A stretch of DNA of 64,000 bases from Desulfocicer sp963675955 (GTDB taxonomy: Bacteria; Desulfobacterota; Desulfobacteria; Desulfobacterales; Desulfobacteraceae): assembly GCA_963675955.2 (NCBI GenBank), contig CAXXVR010000002.1, forward strand, positions 744,001-808,000, given 5' to 3'. A model generated the notes under the pieces. It searched no databases. It was not told the origin of the DNA and worked only from the letters and a program-made list of their open reading frames with translations. The position numbers and the translations under genes are program-made. This document shows positions 59,238-64,000 of this stretch, one piece after another. The first letter of the stretch is position 1. Every line of letters starts with the position of its first letter.

Positions 59238-61405
59238 AAAAACTGACCATAGCCCTGGCCGGTAATCCCAATTCCGGCAAGACCACCATTTTTAATAACC
59301 TCACCGGGGCCCGACAGAAGGTGGGAAACTGGCCCGGTGTGACGGTGGAAAAAAAAGAGGGCACGCTGAAATGGAGAGATCATCACTTAAAGATTGTGGA
59401 TTTACCGGGTACCTACAGCCTGACCCCTTTTTCCATTGAGGAGATTGCAGCCCGGGATTTTATTCTGGAGGAAAAGCCCGATGTTGTGGTGAACATCATT
59501 GATGCGGCTAATCTTGAGAGAAGTCTCTATCTTGCCATGCAGATTATGGAGTTGGATCGACCGGTTATGTTTGTCCTGAACATGGCCGATCTTGCCCGGT
59601 CCAAAGGCATTACCATTGATGCAGAGCGTTTATCCATGCTTCTGGATGTTCCGGTGATTTTCACAGTGGGTAACCGGGACCAGGGCATGGATACCCTGGT
59701 GGAAACCGCCATCCATGCGGCCCGGTCCTCTTCCGGAGGAAAATCCGGCCGAAAGGTCAAGTATAACCGGGACATTGAATCTCTGATTTCAGAATTGACC
59801 CAGGTGCTGGAGGCCCAATTCCATGATCATCATCCCCATCCGGTGCGCTGGACGGCCATCAAGTTGCTGGAATCAGATCAGATGGTAAAAAAAAGCCTGG
59901 AGGAGCTTTCGCCGGAGTTGGAGGAAAAAATAAACCAGATGGCGGCCCGGAGTCGGTCCCGTCTTGAAAATATTTTCCATGATGATCCGGAAATTGTACT
60001 CACCGACGATCGTTACGGATTTATTGCCGGCATTGTCAAGGAGGTGGTTACTCTGTCCCCCCGGAAACGGGCGGACATGTCCAGAAACATTGATCTGGTG
60101 CTGACCAACCGTTTCCTGGGATTTCCCATTTTTATCTTTTTCATCTGGGCCATGTTCCAGCTGACATTTTCCCTGGGGGCGCATCCCATGGAATGGATTG
60201 AGACCGGGGTTGGATTTTTATCTGCCCGACTGGATGTATTGCTGCCACCCAGCCTGTTAAAAGATCTGTTTCTGGATGGGATTGTGGCCGGTATCGGCAG
60301 TGTCATTGTTTTTTTGCCTAATATTCTCATTCTTTTTTTCTGTATTGCCCTGTTTGAGGACACCGGTTACATGGCTCGGACGGCCTTTCTAATGGATCGG
60401 GTCATGCACATGGTGGGGCTTCATGGAAAGTCCTTTATTCCCATGCTCATGGGATTCGGGTGTAATGTACCTGCCATCATGGCCACCCGTTCCCTGGAAA
60501 ATCGAAAAGATCGAATTCTTACCATTCTTATCACCCCTTTTATGTCCTGCTCGGCCCGGCTTCCGGTGTATATTATCCTGGCTGGGACTTTTTTTGGAGC
60601 CCGGGCCGGCACCGTGATTTTTGCCCTTTATTTCACCGGTATTGTAGTTGCTATTTTATCAGGAAGGCTGTTTCGTTCCACCCTTTTGAAAGGGCAGGAT
60701 GCGCCCTTTGTCATGGAACTGCCCCCCTATCGGGTTCCCATGGCAAAAAGCCTTATGATTCATATGTGGGACAGAAGTAAGATGTTCCTTAAAAAGATGG
60801 GGGGGGTGATTCTGGTGGGATCCATTATCATCTGGGCATTGTCCACCTTTCCCCGCCTGGAAAATTACTCCATGGATTACGCCGGTGAAATTGAGAGGAT
60901 GACGGCCCAGGCCACCGGCCCTGCATCTGCCGGAGAGCAGGATATCCCGGGTGTGGAGATCCTCCCTGATATGGCTGAGAAAATTTCGGATCTGGAAAAA
61001 ATGAAAAATCAGGAACAGGTGGCCCATTCTTTCATTGGCACCCTTGGTAAAGCCATGGAGCCGTTGTTCAGTCCCCTTGGCATTGACTGGAGATGCGGGG
61101 TTGCACTGATTACAGGTCTGGTGGCAAAGGAGGTGGTGGTGAGCACCATGGGGGTATTGTACGGCATCGGCGACGGTGAGTCCGATGCATTAAAGGCGGC
61201 TTTGAAAAAATCAGGTATGACCCCATTATCGGCACTGTCCATGATGGTATTTGTGCTGTTATATGTTCCCTGTCTTGCCACTATTTTTACCATATGGCGG
61301 GAGACTTCGGCCGGTTGGGCCTGGTTTAATCTGTTGTACACCACAACCATTGCATGGGGGTTTTCTTTTCTGGTTTACCAGGGTGGAGTGTTTCTGGGAT
61401 TTTAA
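59234..61405 (+). CDS. feoB: Ferrous iron transport protein B
   Basis: 723 aa. N-terminal GTPase: G1 GNPNSGKT (10-17), G3 D56-LPG, G4 N116-MAD; then GDI helices and a membrane domain with two gate (nucleoside-recognition) repeats (FLPNILILFFCIALFEDTGYMARTAFLMDR, PMLMGFGCNVPAIMATRSLENRKDR). Full length, conserved Cys in FGCNVP present. Imports Fe(II). Coupled to the Fur-FeoA-FeoA fusion. Confidence 0.96.
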   Translation: MKKLTIALAGNPNSGKTTIFNNLTGARQKVGNWPGVTVEKKEGTLKWRDHHLKIVDLPGTYSLTPFSIEEIAARDFILEEKPDVVVNIIDAANLERSLYLAMQIMELDRPVMFVLNMADLARSKGITIDAERLSMLLDVPVIFTVGNRDQGMDTLVETAIHAARSSSGGKSGRKVKYNRDIESLISELTQVLEAQFHDHHPHPVRWTAIKLLESDQMVKKSLEELSPELEEKINQMAARSRSRLENIFHDDPEIVLTDDRYGFIAGIVKEVVTLSPRKRADMSRNIDLVLTNRFLGFPIFIFFIWAMFQLTFSLGAHPMEWIETGVGFLSARLDVLLPPSLLKDLFLDGIVAGIGSVIVFLPNILILFFCIALFEDTGYMARTAFLMDRVMHMVGLHGKSFIPMLMGFGCNVPAIMATRSLENRKDRILTILITPFMSCSARLPVYIILAGTFFGARAGTVIFALYFTGIVVAILSGRLFRSTLLKGQDAPFVMELPPYRVPMAKSLMIHMWDRSKMFLKKMGGVILVGSIIIWALSTFPRLENYSMDYAGEIERMTAQATGPASAGEQDIPGVEILPDMAEKISDLEKMKNQEQVAHSFIGTLGKAMEPLFSPLGIDWRCGVALITGLVAKEVVVSTMGVLYGIGDGESDALKAALKKSGMTPLSALSMMVFVLLYVPCLATIFTIWRETSAGWAWFNLLYTTTIAWGFSFLVYQGGVFLGF

Positions 61406-61460
61406 TAAAAATTTTTTATAAGGCTGTATTTGCGGCCATGACAACGGGTGGGAGACAAGA

Positions 61461-61946
61461 ATGAAGGTTTCTGAATTTATATTCAAAAAACTTACAGGCC
61501 AGGGCTTTCTGCAAATTTTTCTTTTTACAATGCTGCTGTTGCAGTTCATAGTACTGCCCACGGTATCTTTGGCACAGGAGCGACTCACAGTTATTTCAAA
61601 GATTGCCAATGTTCGATCAGGACCTGGTACCGGATACGATATCCTGTGGCAGGTGGAAAAGTATAACCCTTTGATTGTACTGGAGAAAAAGGAGGGCTGG
61701 GTGCATTTTAAGGATTTTGAGGGAGATAAAGCCTGGATTCACAACTCCCTTGTGGGTAATGTGCCTTCGGTTATAAGTCTCAAGGATAATTGCAATGTTC
61801 GCGCAGAACCTACCACAGACGCCGCAATTGTATTTACTGTGGAAAAAGGGGTGCCATTCAAGCTTCTTCAAACCCGGGGAGACTGGTTAAATATTGAGCA
61901 TGCTGACGGAGACCGTGGGTGGATTTTTAAAACACTTGTGTGGTAG
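61461..61946 (+). CDS. Exported protein with two bacterial SH3 domains
   Basis: 161 aa. Signal peptide (KKLTGQGFLQIFLFTMLLLQFIVL, cut after SLA), then two SH3b domains: residues about 43-100 (KIANVRSGPGTGYDILWQV...WIHNSLV) and 105-161 (DNCNVRAEPTTDAAIVFTVEKG...RGWIFKTLVW). Such proteins bind peptidoglycan or other envelope targets. No enzymatic domain. It lies between feoB and the TPR protein. Confidence 0.85.
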   Translation: MKVSEFIFKKLTGQGFLQIFLFTMLLLQFIVLPTVSLAQERLTVISKIANVRSGPGTGYDILWQVEKYNPLIVLEKKEGWVHFKDFEGDKAWIHNSLVGNVPSVISLKDNCNVRAEPTTDAAIVFTVEKGVPFKLLQTRGDWLNIEHADGDRGWIFKTLVW

Positions 61947-61990
61947 AAACTAACATTAAATACATATAAATTGAAATTAAAGGGGTTAGA

Positions 61991-62677
61991 ATGTCAGACA
62001 AAATTTCCAATGCACGCAAAAAAGAGTTAGAACAACCTGATCCGTTCATAGAATCTCTGTACAGGGGGATGGCCCTTGCACGAGACCATCAGAAACAACT
62101 GCTCTTGGCAGGGGGTATCCTTGTGGCGGTGATTTTGATTGTTTCCGGGACCTTGTACAGCATCCGATCCTCCGACGATAAGGCAGTCAGTCTTCTGGCC
62201 CAGGCCCTTGAGACCTATGGCACTCTGGAGCCTGAGGAAGGCTATGATGCGGTTCAGGAAAGTTTGACCCGGCTGATTTCTGAATATCCCAATACGGGTG
62301 CCGGTAAAATGGGGCAGGTCCGGTTTGCCCAGATCTGTTATGATGCAGGTAGATATGACCAAGCGCTGACCCTCTATGAAGGCATATTGGAGGAGTTTTC
62401 CAACGATCCTGTCATGACAAACCTCATACAGGTGGCCCTGGGACATACCTGTCAGATGCTTGAAAAGGATGACAGGGCAGTTTCTCTTTTTAAAGCTGTG
62501 GCCCAGGGCAAGACTGACTTTTTAAAGGATGAGGCCTTGTTTAATCTGGGACTTCTGGCGGAAAAGACCGGGGAGGGGGACAAAGGGCTGAGTTATTTTA
62601 ATCAAATTGTGTCCGATCATGCCCAGTCCATTTACAGTTCCATTGCCCAGTCCCGGGTGGCTAAAACCGCCACATGA
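61991..62677 (+). CDS. Membrane-anchored TPR protein (YfgM-like)
   Basis: 228 aa. One N-terminal transmembrane helix (QLLLAGGILVAVILIVSGTLY, near residues 36-57) followed by TPR repeats (VRFAQICYDAGRYDQALTLYEGIL; VALGHTCQMLEKDDRAVSLFKAVA; ALFNLGLLAEKTGEGDKGLSYFNQIV). Resembles YfgM/ancillary SecYEG-translocon-like proteins; a periplasmic chaperone role is plausible. It shares the gap and likely transcript with the SH3 protein. Confidence 0.82.
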   Translation: MSDKISNARKKELEQPDPFIESLYRGMALARDHQKQLLLAGGILVAVILIVSGTLYSIRSSDDKAVSLLAQALETYGTLEPEEGYDAVQESLTRLISEYPNTGAGKMGQVRFAQICYDAGRYDQALTLYEGILEEFSNDPVMTNLIQVALGHTCQMLEKDDRAVSLFKAVAQGKTDFLKDEALFNLGLLAEKTGEGDKGLSYFNQIVSDHAQSIYSSIAQSRVAKTAT

Positions 62678-62738
62678 TTCTGCGGTCCTAAGAGACGCTG
62701 CTGTCTGCAATTCACAGTTCAGTTGGCCCGAATTTAGA

Positions 62739-62886
62739 AATAACGGTCATGTCCTGTCGGATACAACAAATTTAGGGTCGTAGACGCGGAGCCAAATGGT
62801 ATTAAACCGCCCCCGACGGACCATCGGACCGGCCCGATGGTCCGCCGGGGGTTCTGCTGTCGGCATTTTCATCTAAAAGGTCTTGC
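62739..62886. repeat. Two-copy structured element, family B, copy 2
   Basis: Lead CATGTCCTGTCGGATACAAC with AGGGTCGTA and GGAGCCAAATGGTATTA matches copy 1 with few changes. Hairpin CCCCCG...GGACCATCGG (62810-62827) pairs with CCGATGGTCCG...CGGGGG (62834-62851). The stem differs from copy 1 but keeps pairing. Trailer TTCTGCTG and GCATTTTCATCTAAAA matches copy 1. Confidence 0.7.
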
Positions 62887-62922
62887 AGACAATATGGTGC
62901 AGTCATCATTATGGTGGGCAAT

Positions 62923-62965
62923 GGGGTCAGGCTCATGCCTGGTCGATGGTGTGTGATCAAGCCCC
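62923..62965. repeat. Dispersed palindromic element, family A, partial copy 6
   Basis: GGGGTCAGGCTCATGCCTGG with GATCAAGCCCC at the other end; shorter and more degraded than the other copies. It lies between family B copy 2 and the terminator. Confidence 0.35.
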
Positions 62966-62968
62966 ATT

Positions 62969-63006
62969 AAAAAAGGCCGTCACGTTTCAACGTGACGGCC
63001 TTTTTT
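62969..63006. terminator. Strong bidirectional terminator
   Basis: GGCCGTCACGTT (62975-62986), loop TC, AACGTGACGGCC (62989-63000), preceded by six A and followed by six T. A perfect 12-bp stem that would stop transcription from either side. Confidence 0.92.
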
Positions 63007-63446
63007 AAAGGAGGAAAAAGATGAAAAACCAACTTTATCGGTTAGTTTGATTTTATATAATGCACATCACATGCCATGTTTGAAAAAAAATAAATTATTT
63101 TTCATTAAAATTATATTTTTCATTAAAAGCTTTTAAAATCAATAGGTTGCAAGCAGCCTCCATAATGGAGCGATAACCGATCATTGAGTATACGAGTTGA
63201 ATTGAATCTTCTAAAAGTTTAAAATTTTGAACTTGAAAGGAATAGACCTTTCTTATTTTTTAATATAACTATTTGATATCAATAGCGATTGTGCTGCTTT
63301 TTGCCCGGATTCATAATCCTAAACTTTTGAGTGTCGGGTTCAAAAAATTAAACCGCTTCCCGGCTAAGGAAAGGGGGGCTTGATCTTAACAGGGGACACT
63401 GGTCATTAATGAAGCTCCCGAGCCGGAAAATGCAAGTGCGCCCGCC

Positions 63447-64000
63447 TTACATTCCATATTTCTTTAATTTCTGATTCAGCCCGCTTTTCCCGATTCCCAG
63501 AATTTCAGCAGCCCGGGTCTGGACATTACCGGAAAGTGCCATGGCTCTTTTGATCATGCGTTTTTCCACCGCCATGAGGGTTTCTGAAAGCCCTGCATTT
63601 TCAGGTATATCATCCAGTTGCAGAGAAGATGGTGTGCCAGATTGGGATCTCAATTTCATGGGAAGGTCGTCCATGGTGATGCTGTCTCCCGTGGCAAGAA
63701 TCACCGCCCGTTCAATGATATTTTCAAGCTCTCTTACATTACCGGGCCAGGCGTACTCAAACAAAAGGCGTGCAGCCTGGGGATCCACACCATTCAGAGT
63801 CTGGGTGCTCTTGCGTTCATGGGCATACTTCTGGATAAAGTGGTTCACCAGCAACGGAATATCTCCGTCACGATCCCTCAAGGGGGGCATCACTGCCTTG
63901 ACAACGTTGAGGCGATAGTAAAGATCCTCCCTGAAATGTCCCCGCTCAACTTCTTTTTCAAGGTTTTTGTTGGTGGCTGCGATGAGTCTGAAATCCACGG
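63447..64000 (-). CDS. Sigma-54-dependent transcriptional activator, C-terminal part (cut by window edge)
   Basis: Only the last 184 or so residues are in the window; the frame runs off the right end with no start. Visible: the end of the AAA+ domain (DFRLIAATNKNLEKEVERG, FREDLYYRLNVVKAVMPPLRDR, WPGNVRELENIIERAVIL) and a Fis-type helix-turn-helix (NVQTRAAEILGIGKSGLNQKLKKYGM). NtrC-family; a receiver domain upstream is likely but not seen. GAFTGA and Walker motifs lie beyond the edge. Confidence 0.93.
   Translation of the reverse strand, partial: VDFRLIAATNKNLEKEVERGHFREDLYYRLNVVKAVMPPLRDRDGDIPLLVNHFIQKYAHERKSTQTLNGVDPQAARLLFEYAWPGNVRELENIIERAVILATGDSITMDDLPMKLRSQSGTPSSLQLDDIPENAGLSETLMAVEKRMIKRAMALSGNVQTRAAEILGIGKSGLNQKLKKYGM

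Larger units (their letters stand above)
62678..63446. other. Gene-free region with repeats and terminator
   Basis: 769 bases holding family B copy 2, a partial family A copy (GGGGTCAGGCT at 62923) and a strong terminator. The AT-rich part 63010-63400 shows nothing that I can identify; it would contain the downstream region of the sigma-54 activator gene, which ends at 63447. Confidence 0.6.

Noticed and set aside
1..64000. CRISPR array or prophage
   Set aside because: No regularly spaced direct repeats, cas genes, integrase or phage structural genes are visible anywhere in the window.
1..64000. Insertion-sequence transposase
   Set aside because: None of the frames carries a transposase signature; the palindromic repeats are non-coding.

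Overview
The window looks like chromosome from a sulfate-reducing deltaproteobacterium of the Desulfobacterales type. The key evidence is a complete minus-strand block aprB-aprA-qmoA-qmoB-qmoC (33905 down to 26271), the APS reductase and its quinone-interacting electron donor complex. It sits beside ordinary housekeeping clusters with deltaproteobacterial gene order. All identifications come from reading motifs, lengths and gene order; no database search was run.

Layout. 1-4950: a DUF35/thiolase pair followed by a TRAP transporter (dctP-dctQ-dctM). 5350-8491: a small unknown protein, an HD-domain protein, an AEC permease and a MobA-like nucleotidyltransferase. 8734-11634: a second TRAP transporter on the minus strand. 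12608-16035: a two-subunit molybdenum enzyme that closely matches pyrogallol:phloroglucinol transhydroxylase in architecture (no Fe-S motif at the N-terminus of the large subunit; small subunit with four Cys motifs and a C-terminal transthyretin-like beta domain). 16313-16957: a GntR/FCD regulator. 17704-22150: a molybdenum-cofactor operon (ModE-like regulator, FmdE-like protein, molybdopterin-binding protein, MoeA, MoaA). 22922-25271: two cyclase-family metal hydrolases and a corrinoid adenosyltransferase. 25529-33905: cold-shock protein, then qmoCBA and aprAB. 34371-38702: YkgJ-type cysteine-cluster proteins, an SDR lacking its catalytic lysine, dGTPase and a TadA-like deaminase. 38783-43591: infC-rpmI-rplT-pheS-pheT. 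43703: tRNA-Gly(CCC). 44257-54354: rimP-nusA-infB-rbfA-truB-rpsO-pnp and a metallo-beta-lactamase-fold protein. 54337-63446: DUF362 ferredoxin, YkgJ protein, Dus, a Fur-FeoA-FeoA fusion with feoB, an SH3 protein and a TPR protein. The right edge cuts a sigma-54 activator.

The most interesting system is 8.7-25.3 kb. A 14-bp palindrome, ATGTAATATNNCAT, lies upstream of the second TRAP operon, the transhydroxylase operon, the Moco operon and the cyclase operon. In two cases it covers the -10 element of a TTGACA-N16-TAATAT promoter. The only locally encoded specific regulator is the GntR/FCD protein. I infer a single regulon for uptake and anaerobic breakdown of a trihydroxybenzene-type substrate (for example gallate, pyrogallol or phloroglucinol), which also carries its own cofactor supply and candidate ring-opening hydrolases.

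Non-coding structure is rich. One dispersed palindromic family (core GGGGTCAGGCTTGTATTAT) occurs in about six intergenic gaps. A second, two-copy element has conserved flanks around a hairpin whose stem sequence differs but stays paired. There is a structured pnp leader, hairpins between the binding-protein and permease genes of both TRAP operons, palindromes in front of apr, and an ATA start codon on infC.
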